64,000 bases of DNA, taken from Filimonas zeae (GTDB taxonomy: Bacteria; Bacteroidota; Bacteroidia; Chitinophagales; Chitinophagaceae). The stretch covers positions 1,054,001 through 1,118,000 of the forward strand of contig NZ_BMIB01000002.1 of NCBI RefSeq assembly GCF_014641615.1, given 5' to 3'. Positions 45,394-53,821 of the stretch are shown piece by piece. Each line of letters begins with the position of its first letter. Positions within the stretch are counted from its first letter, which is position 1. The position numbers and the translations under genes are program-made. The notes under the pieces are model-generated. The model saw only the letters and a program-made list of their open reading frames with translations. It was not told where the DNA came from and did not search any database.

Positions 45394-46068
45394 ATGAATA
45401 ATGATTTTGAAACTTTTAAATCCAACTGGCAAAGATTCAATCCCGGAAACACTCCTGAACTGGAAGCCCGGATGCTGAAACAATATCAGCAATACCTTCA
45501 GGATCGGGCTGACATGGATGTATTTGAACCGGTAAATGAAGGGGATAGAAGAAGCCGCCTAAGTAACTACGATAAAGAGTTGCAGGCATTCCTGCAACCC
45601 GATGCATTAACCTCTATACCATTCTACTACCTTATACAGCCCTCTTTTACAGGAGAAAGCTTATTAATACTCGAACAGCATGAAAAAGAGTATCAACTCA
45701 CTTATCTGGAGCTAAGCAAAAACTATTTTCAGTTTATCTACTATCAAAAAAACGAAGAGCCAGTTAAAACGATAACACAACGTGAACTGAGCAAGCCGCT
45801 GGGTGACAGATTAATGACGTTATTGGGAAAAAATATCAGGCAGGCCAGGAACCCGGACGCGCAAAGAATAGTACTGGACGGTACACAATACCGCCTGAGT
45901 ATGATGATAGATGGAGAACCAAAGCAGGTTTTTAAACATTCCCCATCTCCTGATTCTCAAACCGGCCGTATTATTGATCTTCTTGATAAACTGGTTAGTT
46001 ATACAAAAGATAGAATTTACACCATAACAGCTATAGAGCTGGCGCTGTACGAACTGGAACAGCAATAA
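45394..46068 (+). CDS. Hypothetical cytoplasmic protein, 224 aa
   Basis: The ATG at 45394 (MNNDFETFKSNWQRFNPGNTPELEARMLKQYQQYLQDRADM) is preferred over an upstream start. No signal peptide or membrane segment. The central part is beta-rich (TSIPFYYLIQPSFTGESLLILEQHEKEYQLTYLELSKNYFQFIYYQ), followed by TQYRLSMMIDGEPKQVFKH and a helical end. Not recognised; single gene facing the AlkD-like gene. Confidence 0.6.
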   Translation: MNNDFETFKSNWQRFNPGNTPELEARMLKQYQQYLQDRADMDVFEPVNEGDRRSRLSNYDKELQAFLQPDALTSIPFYYLIQPSFTGESLLILEQHEKEYQLTYLELSKNYFQFIYYQKNEEPVKTITQRELSKPLGDRLMTLLGKNIRQARNPDAQRIVLDGTQYRLSMMIDGEPKQVFKHSPSPDSQTGRIIDLLDKLVSYTKDRIYTITAIELALYELEQQ

Positions 46069-46089
46069 AATGCTTCAAGAGCCAACGGA

Positions 46090-46761
46090 TTACTTCTGCC
46101 TGCTCACCATTTCATTTATCCATATAGGCGCAAACGGTGAAGTACAGCCTTTAGACACCGGATAATCCCGGTAAATACCCAGTTTTTCACCAATAGCCAA
46201 CGCACGTGCCCGGTGTTCAGGCATATTAATGCCAATCTGCGCCAGTGTGGTATTCATAGTCCATTGCACCTCCGGTGCAGCTTTGGGCATCTCCTTTTCA
46301 ATGCGGTCTAATATTTTTGAGGGGTTCAGCCCTTCCGGGTCGCGGGCCATGCGGCCTGCGGTAAGGCTCCAGCCCGCACGGGCTGCCCATACATTATCAG
46401 CATTCATCCAGTCTTCGCGCAGGGTTTCTTTCTCCGGATGCTCTTTCAATATATAACTGCTGAACCAGTCAGCCACCCAATGAAAGTCGATGGACCGCAC
46501 CATTGCATCCAGTTGCTGTGCAGACAGCTCTTTAGGCTTCATAATCAGCATAGCCAGCAGTTGTGCTTCTATATATCCGGTATTCCACAATTCCAGCGCC
46601 AGCGGGTGATTGGTTTTTAGCTTTTTGGCAATAGCGCGTATGTCACCCATTTTAACACCAAACTGATTATCTCCGGCACCAGCCTTTGCATTAATGGCCC
46701 GCATTTTTTCGTTGCCAAGGGCGGCCAGTTGCGCCAGTATTTCTTTTACCGTCATATCCAT
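46090..46761 (-). CDS. DNA alkylation repair-like HEAT-repeat protein (AlkD superfamily)
   Basis: About 223 residues from the ATG at 46761 (MDMTVKEILAQL) or 46755. It follows the AlkD-like family: NAKAGAGDNQFGVKMGDIRAIAKKLK, YIEAQLLAMLIMKPKEL, IDFHWVADWFSSYILKEHP, WAARAGWSLTAGRMAR and the C-terminal YPVSKGCTSPFAPIWINEMVSRQ. AlkD proteins excise alkylated bases with a helical-repeat fold; members of this subfamily have not all been shown to be glycosylases. Cytoplasmic, single gene. Confidence 0.8.
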   Translation of the reverse strand: MDMTVKEILAQLAALGNEKMRAINAKAGAGDNQFGVKMGDIRAIAKKLKTNHPLALELWNTGYIEAQLLAMLIMKPKELSAQQLDAMVRSIDFHWVADWFSSYILKEHPEKETLREDWMNADNVWAARAGWSLTAGRMARDPEGLNPSKILDRIEKEMPKAAPEVQWTMNTTLAQIGINMPEHRARALAIGEKLGIYRDYPVSKGCTSPFAPIWINEMVSRQK

Positions 46762-46861
46762 AAACTTGAATAGTACAATATATGTACTTATAAATGGTGC
46801 AGCAAGTTGCATCGGCAAGGCCAGCGAAAATTAGCGTAACTTACAGCAAAGCCGCAACACC

Positions 46862-47593
46862 ATGTCTATCCTATACAACCAGCAGGCCCTAAAAGAACTA
46901 AACACCTGGCAAAAGAAAATGCGTAGTAAGCCCGGCATTTTCAGCCGCCTTTCTAAAAAAGCACAAAACAAACTCAACAGCCTGATACCTGATAAAGTAC
47001 ACAGTGCCATAACGGCCACCATAAAACAAATGGTGCGCGGTGTATTGTTTGGGGCTACGTATACCACATCCAACGCCAAACCTTATTCCTCCCTGGAAGC
47101 CGTAGAAGCCGCTGTACAGGAAAAGATAAAATTTTACCGGAACACGGCGGCGGCAGAAGGCGGCGTTACCGGTGCCGGAGGGCTGCTACTGGCGCTGGCA
47201 GACTTTCCTATTCTGCTGAGCATTAAACTGAAGCTGCTTTTTGATATAGCCAATGCTTATGGCTTTTCTACCAAAGACTACCGGGAACGCCTGTTTATAC
47301 TGCATATTTTTCAGCTGGCTTTTTCCAGCCAGGAACACCGGAAAAACATTTATGAACAGATTACCCAATGGGATGAAAAAAGCAAAGCGATACCGGAGGA
47401 TATTCATCAGTTTGACTGGCTGCACTTTCAGCAGGAATACCGGGATTATATTGATCTGGCCAAGATAGCGCAGTTAATACCTGGCATTGGCGCTGTGGTA
47501 GGGGTAGTGGTGAATTACCGGCTGATTAACCAACTGGGAAAAACCGCCATAAACGCCTACCGCATGCGACTGCAGGAGCGGCATTTGCTGTAA
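46862..47593 (+). CDS. EcsC-family protein
   Basis: 243 residues. An EcsC-type domain from about residue 45 to the end: AAAEGGVTGAGGLLLALADFPILLSIKLKLLFDIANAYGF and LIPGIGAVVGVVVNYRLINQLGKTAINAYRMRLQE. EcsC was first described beside an ABC transporter in Bacillus and has no defined activity; the domain is amphipathic and peripheral at the membrane. Divergent from the AlkD-like gene, with about 100 bp between starts. Confidence 0.82.
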   Translation: MSILYNQQALKELNTWQKKMRSKPGIFSRLSKKAQNKLNSLIPDKVHSAITATIKQMVRGVLFGATYTTSNAKPYSSLEAVEAAVQEKIKFYRNTAAAEGGVTGAGGLLLALADFPILLSIKLKLLFDIANAYGFSTKDYRERLFILHIFQLAFSSQEHRKNIYEQITQWDEKSKAIPEDIHQFDWLHFQQEYRDYIDLAKIAQLIPGIGAVVGVVVNYRLINQLGKTAINAYRMRLQERHLL

Positions 47594-47655
47594 ACTACTG
47601 TGCGCACCGGTGGTACGTTATCAGAAAAAACGCTAATAACACTCGGTAAAGCCAG

Positions 47656-48165
47656 TTAATCTGCCCAAAATCGCTTCTCAATAGTGTAGCCAGCCTTTTT
47701 AAAAGCCTGCACCAGCTTTACAGCCAGCGACTCATTGTTTTTCTCGTAAGAAAGATGCACAAAAAGCATATCGCCGGTGTTTTTTTTAACCGCAGCGGTT
47801 CCTGGCAATGGATTGAGTATGCTATCCGTGAGTTGTACTGCATCCGCCTTCGTTTCAAAAATCACATTGATGTCTTTTACTATCGCCGTAATCTTACTCA
47901 GATCAACCGACTGCGTATGTATATACCATACACTATCATAATAATCCTTCTTCTTCACCGAAAAGCTGAGTATATTGTTCTTAATATGGTAAGGCTGCGT
48001 TACCACCAGTGTATCCCCATCGAAAGAAGCGCTCTCCAGCTCGCGTTTGGCCTCACGCTTCAATTCGTCGTTTAAAATTTTTACAATTTGCTGTTGCTGC
48101 GAAAAAGCAGCCATACTGGTAAGCAGTAATAACAATGCGGTCAGGAGTGGTTTAGTTAGTTTCAT
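47656..48165 (-). CDS. Unknown secreted protein, 169 aa
   Basis: ATG at 48165 gives the signal peptide MKLTKPLLTALLLLLTSMAAFSQ. The mature part has ELKREAKRELESASFDGDTLVVTQPYHIKNNILSFSVKKKDYYDSVWYIHTQSVDLSKITAIVKDINVIFET, a strand-rich pattern, and LVQAFKKAGYTIEKRFW at the end. Not recognised; similar short secreted proteins of unknown role are common in Chitinophagaceae. Confidence 0.55.
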   Translation of the reverse strand: MKLTKPLLTALLLLLTSMAAFSQQQQIVKILNDELKREAKRELESASFDGDTLVVTQPYHIKNNILSFSVKKKDYYDSVWYIHTQSVDLSKITAIVKDINVIFETKADAVQLTDSILNPLPGTAAVKKNTGDMLFVHLSYEKNNESLAVKLVQAFKKAGYTIEKRFWAD

Positions 48166-48274
48166 TATTATGGTCATATAAAACAAATGTAACCGAAAGG
48201 CTGGGCGCGGCGGATACCCTTATCCAGGTATTTTAGGCGGTGCCGACATGGGTGGGCCCGGTTACTTTAACGGT

Positions 48275-48892
48275 TTATGCGTAATTAATATTTTCCAGAT
48301 TAAAGGTAAAGGGTTTTGCATCAGGGCCCGATCCGCCGCCTCTCATAATAATATCCGCGCTTTGAATACCGAGCAAACTGATTTCTGTATCTATTTGTTG
48401 AGCAATAGCGGTATCAATTACGGCTCCTTCTTCTAATTGCGAAACTGCACCAATCCAGATAGTAGGTGTAAAGCTAAAACTGGCTTTTTCTTCCGGCAAA
48501 ATACGATCTATAGCAGCCAGTAAACGCCCATCCTTATAAATTCCGGCGTTGATAGCCCCCTCTGCCAGGTTATTAGCAACTGTAACCGCCTCCGGATTTC
48601 CGGCTTCCTGCAAAAGATGAAGCGCATGACCTGAAGGCTCTAATACGAAACTAAACTGATCGCCATTGTTTGCAGCAAGTTTAGGACTGGTATTGCCGAA
48701 GCTATCTGTGGCAGTTATCTGATACGACATCGGATATTCAAAAGGATGCGTAAAATCTCTACCACAGTTTTTTATAACCGTCCATGCTATAGCAGGTATA
48801 TCCCCGGCAGAATTGGTTTTCTGAAATATAACTATCTGTGAGTTATTGGTATCATTAGATTGGTTAATAAAATTGAGTTTAATAGCAGGCAT
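48275..48892 (-). CDS. Conserved hypothetical cytoplasmic protein, 205 aa
   Basis: No signal peptide. The N terminus MPAIKLNFINQSNDTNNSQIVIFQKT, the middle AWTVIKNCGRDFTHPFEYPMSYQITATDSFGN and the end SADIIMRGGGSGPDAKPFTFNLENI are characteristic of a family I recall as multi-copy in Chitinophaga and relatives, with a beta-sandwich look. No function is known to me. Single gene, AT-rich leader. Confidence 0.55.
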   Translation of the reverse strand: MPAIKLNFINQSNDTNNSQIVIFQKTNSAGDIPAIAWTVIKNCGRDFTHPFEYPMSYQITATDSFGNTSPKLAANNGDQFSFVLEPSGHALHLLQEAGNPEAVTVANNLAEGAINAGIYKDGRLLAAIDRILPEEKASFSFTPTIWIGAVSQLEEGAVIDTAIAQQIDTEISLLGIQSADIIMRGGGSGPDAKPFTFNLENINYA

Positions 48893-49085
48893 TTTCTAAA
48901 GTTATTAGTAATTGAATAATTTATTTAACCAAGATATACATTATTCTCTGGATTACAACGCTTGTCACCTGCCATGAATACATTCTTCATAACTGAGCAA
49001 AGCTTTTTCTTTTCTGCAGTGAAAAACAAAATATTCATTAATTTATGGGCTTATTCCACACCTATATAACGAAAAGCCTGACCAA

Positions 49086-51002
49086 ATGCCGAAAAAAAAG
49101 CTTTATATTCTATTAATCATCTCTTTTCTGTCACGCGCGCACGCACAAACAGATGGTTCTTTACCAGCCATTATACCGCAACCGGTATCGGTAGTAAAAA
49201 CAACAGGAACTTTTACCTTGCCTGACCAGATAACTGTAAGCACAGATAAAGCTGCCTTAAACAGCTATGTAGCAGGGCATGTGCGGGACAAACTTACACG
49301 CGCCACCGGCAAAAACGTAGTTATTTCCAACGACCGGAGCAATAGCACCATTGTGTTACTGGTGAATGACACTGCCGTTCCGCAGCTGGGAAAAGAAGGC
49401 TATCAGTTAACCATACAACCAAACCAGATTACCATACGGGCCAACCAGGCGGCAGGGCTTTTTTACGGTGCGCAAACCCTGTGGCAGGTATTTCCGGAGG
49501 CGATAGAAGGTAAAAAAGCCACCACCGGCACACCATGGCAGCTACCCTGCCTGGATATTACCGATTACCCGCGACTGGGATGGCGCGGGTTGATGTTAGA
49601 TGTATCCCGTCACTTTTTTACCAAAGCAGAGGTGAAGCAGTATATTGATAACATGGTGCGTTATAAATACAACGTACTGCACTGGCACCTGACCGACGAT
49701 GAAGGCTGGCGTATTCAGATAAAAAGCTATCCCAACCTTACTGATAAAGGCGCCTGGAGTGTGAAGAAAACAGGCAGCTTTGGCTTTTTTACGCCTCCGG
49801 CGGCAGACGAGCCACGCACCTACGGCGGATTTTATACGCAGGAGGATATTAAGGAGGTGGTGCAATATGCCCGCGAGCGGTTTGTGGAGGTAATGCCGGA
49901 AATGGATGTACCCGCCCACAGCCTGGCTGCCATTGCCTCTTACCCCGAACTGAGTTGCACACCGGGTGCGGATAAATATGTAGTACGATCGGGGGAGCAG
50001 ATTATGGACTGGTCGCACGGCGCACCGCCCATTGCCCTGGTAGATAATACCCTGTGCCCCGCCAATGAAAAGGTGTATGTGTTTATGGATAAAGTGATTG
50101 AAGAGGTGGCGGCGCTGTTTCCTTTTGGATATATACACCTGGGAGGTGATGAAGCCCCTATTAACTTCTGGCAGAAAAACGAAGCCATTAAACAACTGAT
50201 GCAGCGTGAGAAACTGAAAGATATGCACGCAGTGCAGGCATACTTTCAAACCCGTGTAATGAAGATGGTGGAAAAGCATGGAAAGAAAATGGTGGGCTGG
50301 GACGAGATATACACGGCTGGTGTACCCAACAGCGCGGTAATTATGAACTGGCGCGAACAGGATACCGGCATAGCCGCCTCGTTAAAACAATATGAAGTAA
50401 TAATGACCCCGGCAAAATACGTGTATCTGGATTATATGCAGGCAGATGTTATTACAGAGCCACCGGTATACGCCTCGCTGCGGCTGAGTAAAACCTATGA
50501 GTTTGATCCGGTACCTGCCGGTGCAGATGTACGTTATATTAAAGGCGGACAAGGCAACCTGTGGGCAGAACAGGTATACAATATGCGCCAGGCAGAGTAT
50601 ATGACCTGGCCACGCGGATTTGCCATAGCAGAAGCGCTTTGGAGCCCCGGTGGCAGAAAAAACTGGCCTTACTTTATGCAACGCACCGAAGCACATTTTA
50701 AAAGACTGGATGCAGCCGAAGTAAAATATGGCCCCGGTGTATACGACCCCCTATTCGGCGTAAGCAAAGATGCAGCAGGCAACCTGGTAGTAAGCCTGAG
50801 CACAGAAATAGAAGGATTGGATATGTATTACAGCTTTGACAATAGCTTTCCGGATAAGTTTTACCCTGCGTACACAGCGCCGGTAACCGTACCGGTTGAT
50901 GCAGTGATGATGCGGGTAATTACCTATAGGAATGGCAAGCCTATTGGCAGAATGCAGCATATGCCTGTAGCGGAATTGAAAAAAAGAGCACCTAAGAAAT
51001 AA
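49086..51002 (+). CDS. GH20 beta-N-acetylhexosaminidase
   Basis: 638 residues. Signal peptide MPKKKLYILLIISFLSRAHAQ, GH20b N-terminal domain at about 28-150 (PAIIPQPVSVVKTTGTFTL...GLFYGAQTLWQVFP), then the GH20 barrel (YPRLGWRGLMLDVSRHFFTKAEVKQYIDNM...NVLHWHLTDDEGWRI). The catalytic pair is D355-E356 in HLGGDEAPINFW, used for substrate-assisted cleavage of terminal GlcNAc/GalNAc. W residues in NLWAEQV and GFAIAEALWSP close the active site. A C-terminal beta-sandwich (about 560-630) follows. Probably periplasmic, acting on chitin or glycoprotein fragments. Single gene with a terminator. Confidence 0.95.
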   Translation: MPKKKLYILLIISFLSRAHAQTDGSLPAIIPQPVSVVKTTGTFTLPDQITVSTDKAALNSYVAGHVRDKLTRATGKNVVISNDRSNSTIVLLVNDTAVPQLGKEGYQLTIQPNQITIRANQAAGLFYGAQTLWQVFPEAIEGKKATTGTPWQLPCLDITDYPRLGWRGLMLDVSRHFFTKAEVKQYIDNMVRYKYNVLHWHLTDDEGWRIQIKSYPNLTDKGAWSVKKTGSFGFFTPPAADEPRTYGGFYTQEDIKEVVQYARERFVEVMPEMDVPAHSLAAIASYPELSCTPGADKYVVRSGEQIMDWSHGAPPIALVDNTLCPANEKVYVFMDKVIEEVAALFPFGYIHLGGDEAPINFWQKNEAIKQLMQREKLKDMHAVQAYFQTRVMKMVEKHGKKMVGWDEIYTAGVPNSAVIMNWREQDTGIAASLKQYEVIMTPAKYVYLDYMQADVITEPPVYASLRLSKTYEFDPVPAGADVRYIKGGQGNLWAEQVYNMRQAEYMTWPRGFAIAEALWSPGGRKNWPYFMQRTEAHFKRLDAAEVKYGPGVYDPLFGVSKDAAGNLVVSLSTEIEGLDMYYSFDNSFPDKFYPAYTAPVTVPVDAVMMRVITYRNGKPIGRMQHMPVAELKKRAPKK

Positions 51003-51029
51003 GAGTCGTAATACTGACAATCAGATATA

Positions 51030-51069
51030 ACAAAGCCCGTAGCAGCCATCTGGCAACTACGGGCTTTGT
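51030..51069. terminator. Bidirectional intrinsic terminator
   Basis: Perfect 13-bp stem ACAAAGCCCGTAG (51030-51042) / CTACGGGCTTTGT (51057-51069), 14-nt loop, between the convergent GH20 and 460-aa genes. Confidence 0.8.
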
Positions 51070-51072
51070 AGT

Positions 51073-52455
51073 TTAAGGCTTAGCCCACACCGTTTCCGGA
51101 TACGCCGTATTAATTTCATACTGCTGATATTGAATGGTAGCTTTTTGCCCCCCGGCCGAAACCGCTTCTGTAAAGGGCAGCAGTAAGCCGTCTACCTTTT
51201 TCCAGTTGCTGTATACCGAAGTAGACAATACATTACCTGTATTATCTCCGGCAGCCATCAGCTGCGATTCGTTATTGAGTAAAAAAAGATATTGTTTGCC
51301 CTGCTGCCCGCCATGAACACTGTATCCGGCCTTTGCAGGTTTTACTTCTTTAATGGCAAGTGCTTCAATTTCCTGTTTACGCAATCCCAGTACACCGGCA
51401 TGAAAAACAGCCATCATTTCAGCCGCCCTTACGGCAGACAAAGTTCCGGTTTTGCCCTGCTTCCACTGCCAGCCAGCGTTGCCTTCGAGTTGCTCTACCT
51501 GTACCAGCTGATTGCCCTTCCGCATTTCAATACGTACGCGGTTACCCGCCACATCTGCAATACTGCGCACATTCAACCCCTGTAAAAGGGCAGTAAACCC
51601 AAATGTTTTTACCTGATTCAGTGCTGCACCACCATGCACAGCATTGGCTTTTAACAAAAGTGTTTTTCCATCGGCAGTTTCAGGCACCGGGGTGGCAGCC
51701 GGCCCTGTGTTATTTTGCCTGGCGTTTCCTGTAGCAGCTGTATTACGGGAGGCCGCTTTGGGAGGCTCCTCCATAAAATAGATATTACCATCTATTACCG
51801 CCATTACCGGATCGCCGGGGCGGCAGAAGAAAGAATGCACAGCAGTTTTGCCGTTTTCATATTTCAGAGAAAGCACGCCTTTGTGAATGGTATAAGTTCC
51901 TTTGCCGCTGCTTTCCCGGCTGCTACCACCACCTACCCCGTTGCCGGATATAACGGTAGCGGAGGCGCTGTTGCTGCTGAACCCTCCCTTACCATCAAAC
52001 AGCAAACCCTGATCTTTGGCAGCGCCCACATAGGTTACCGGGCTGCTGCCTCCGCCGGAACTGTTGATGATACTGAATTTAAAATATCCTTTGGGCACAC
52101 TGCCATCTACCGGCATTTTCAGCAGCGTACAGCCATCTGCATCAATATCACCATCCTTATCCAGCTTATAACGGATGGTTCTGTTATGCACCTGATAATT
52201 CAGGGTGAGGTTGTTACCCTGAATGGTATACTTACCATCTGACCGGGTTTGCCAATCTGCCTTATGCAGGTCGTAGGTAAAACTGCCATCGGGCCTGAAA
52301 TACACTACTACATCTTCCCGCGTCATACCGCCGCCCATTACCACACCCGGCGTTACACGAACACCGGCATATACACCATTTAATGTTTTGGATTGTGCCC
52401 GCGCAATAGCGGAAAGTAATAATGCCACACAAAGAGAAGTGAGGATATTCTTCAT
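51073..52455 (-). CDS. Unknown secreted two-part protein, 460 aa
   Basis: Signal peptide MKNILTSLCVALLLSAIARAQ. N-terminal half (about 22-225) is beta-rich with LNGVYAGVRVTPGV, YFRPDGSFTYDLHKADWQTRSDGKYTIQGNNLTLNY and a Gly/Ser-rich linker. The C-terminal half (about 265-460) has the VHGGAALNQVKTFGFTALLQGLN ... VQVEQLEGNAGWQWKQGKTGTL ... SNWKKVDGLLLPFTEAVSAGGQKATI pattern of the LolA-like tail seen on some M16-type peptidases and related envelope proteins. Function unknown; perhaps binds lipid or peptide in the periplasm. Confidence 0.6.
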   Translation of the reverse strand: MKNILTSLCVALLLSAIARAQSKTLNGVYAGVRVTPGVVMGGGMTREDVVVYFRPDGSFTYDLHKADWQTRSDGKYTIQGNNLTLNYQVHNRTIRYKLDKDGDIDADGCTLLKMPVDGSVPKGYFKFSIINSSGGGSSPVTYVGAAKDQGLLFDGKGGFSSNSASATVISGNGVGGGSSRESSGKGTYTIHKGVLSLKYENGKTAVHSFFCRPGDPVMAVIDGNIYFMEEPPKAASRNTAATGNARQNNTGPAATPVPETADGKTLLLKANAVHGGAALNQVKTFGFTALLQGLNVRSIADVAGNRVRIEMRKGNQLVQVEQLEGNAGWQWKQGKTGTLSAVRAAEMMAVFHAGVLGLRKQEIEALAIKEVKPAKAGYSVHGGQQGKQYLFLLNNESQLMAAGDNTGNVLSTSVYSNWKKVDGLLLPFTEAVSAGGQKATIQYQQYEINTAYPETVWAKP

Positions 52456-52559
52456 AGCGGATGGTTTTACGATGCATACTTACACTAAAACCATGCTATT
52501 TTTCATAAACTGATGTAAGTGTTAGCACGCGGCTGCGCGAACCGGTGATAACTGATTGA

Positions 52560-53180
52560 TTACTGGCCGGTAGAGTCTCTGACCAATCTTCCATTAATAA
52601 TCTGGGAATGCCCCTTATTAAGCATGTTGAATACTTCATTAGACTCGTTCAGGTACTCAGCCAGTGTATTTAATCCGATACTTTTCCGGAGTTGCGCTAC
52701 CTGGGTGGTATCAGCGAGCGGTTTGGGCTGATACCCATTGGCAGTCATAACAATCTGAGTACCATAACGCTGCTTCCTGCCTTCGTTTACCTCTATCCTG
52801 TCAGCGAGATACGCATAAAACTTTCCGGTAGCATTGTTACGCATCACCTGTTGATGCATCAGGGGCAACGCCTTTTTCTGAAAAGCCACCTCAAAATCGC
52901 TGTGCTGCACCAACAGCCAGTAATGTTCGCTGGCCTCTTTGCCTACCAGATCATAACCGGGAAAACCATACTGTTCCAGAATGGCTTTAACGTGGGGAAA
53001 ATTAGTATGTATGGCCCGTTGATAGGCTGCTGCAGCACTATCACCCAGTGTAGCTGTTTGCTGATCTGCCTTATACAAACTGTCAATGTAAGCTGCGAGT
53101 TTTGGGTTACGTGGTGCCTGCTGCTGTGCGGGTGCGGTAGCCGCGGACAACAGCAGCATTAAAAGAATCGTGTATTTCAT
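52560..53180 (-). CDS. DUF6624-family secreted protein
   Basis: 206 residues. Signal peptide MKYTILLMLLLSAATAPAQ. The conserved core reads LYKADQQTATLGDS, VKAILEQYGFPGYDLVGKEASEHYWLLVQHSDFEVAFQKKALPLM, YAYLADRIEVNEGRKQRYGTQIV and QLRKSIGLNTLAEYL, matching DUF6624 proteins of Bacteroidota. No known activity. Single gene, 100 bp from the next coding sequence on the same strand. Confidence 0.75.
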   Translation of the reverse strand: MKYTILLMLLLSAATAPAQQQAPRNPKLAAYIDSLYKADQQTATLGDSAAAAYQRAIHTNFPHVKAILEQYGFPGYDLVGKEASEHYWLLVQHSDFEVAFQKKALPLMHQQVMRNNATGKFYAYLADRIEVNEGRKQRYGTQIVMTANGYQPKPLADTTQVAQLRKSIGLNTLAEYLNESNEVFNMLNKGHSQIINGRLVRDSTGQ

Positions 53181-53261
53181 GCTGTATTATATCTTATATA
53201 GTATAGAGCAGGAAATACAACAAAAGTTGGAATAAAAGCAGTTGTTTTTTACGAAATCTGG

Positions 53262-53717
53262 TTATAAATCTACCAGACGCCCCTCTTTACGGGCTTTGCT
53301 CTCCAGGCCGGTTCCTACAGCTAAACCAATGCCCAGACCAATAGGAATACCTGCTGCTATATTTTTAAACGACAAGCCCAGCGGCAAACCTATAGCAATA
53401 CCGAGCGACAGCCACACTGCTCTGTAATAACCCGCGGGTACCAGAAAGTATTTTTTACGCACATAAGCATCGTAACGGTTAATATGGCCTGCATACACCT
53501 TTGTTTCTTCTTTGGTAGCGGGATAGCTGTTAACCACATTTTGAAGCAGCGAAATATACTCCGTATCGGGCGTTTCAGCCGTTTTGGCCGCCACCTTTTC
53601 CGCAGTGCCTGCCACATATTTTATCCGGTAGGCTCTTTTTGTTTTATCATCAAGCGCCTGTGCTTTCTGAACCAGTTGAGCAGCGAGTTGCTGGATAGTT
53701 TGTGAGTTGGCAGACAT
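53262..53717 (-). CDS. Small membrane protein, unknown, 151 aa
   Basis: The ATG at 53717 (MSANSQTIQQLAAQLVQKA) is preferred because the upstream extension would run through the M16 terminator. Helical cytoplasmic N-terminal half, then two hydrophobic glycine-rich segments (about 95-115, AVWLSLGIAIGLPLGLSF, and 118-137, IAAGIPIGLGIGLAVGTGL) with a charged C terminus. Not recognised; the Gly-rich hairpin resembles small membrane-hairpin proteins. Confidence 0.6.
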   Translation of the reverse strand: MSANSQTIQQLAAQLVQKAQALDDKTKRAYRIKYVAGTAEKVAAKTAETPDTEYISLLQNVVNSYPATKEETKVYAGHINRYDAYVRKKYFLVPAGYYRAVWLSLGIAIGLPLGLSFKNIAAGIPIGLGIGLAVGTGLESKARKEGRLVDL

Positions 53718-53760
53718 GTATTTTTTGTTTTGGCAGAACGGAAGATAGGGCATTCTGTTG

Positions 53761-53798
53761 AAAACAAAAAAGGGCCGCTGCTCCTGTAAGCGCGGCCC
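53761..53798 (-). terminator. Intrinsic terminator of the SusCD-M16 operon
   Basis: On the minus strand, GGGCCGC arms (53772-53778 and 53792-53798) with inner pairing, followed by TTTTTTGTTTT. It begins 24 bp after the M16 peptidase stop. Confidence 0.75.
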
Positions 53799-53821
53799 CA
53801 TACAATCCAACCAAACACACT

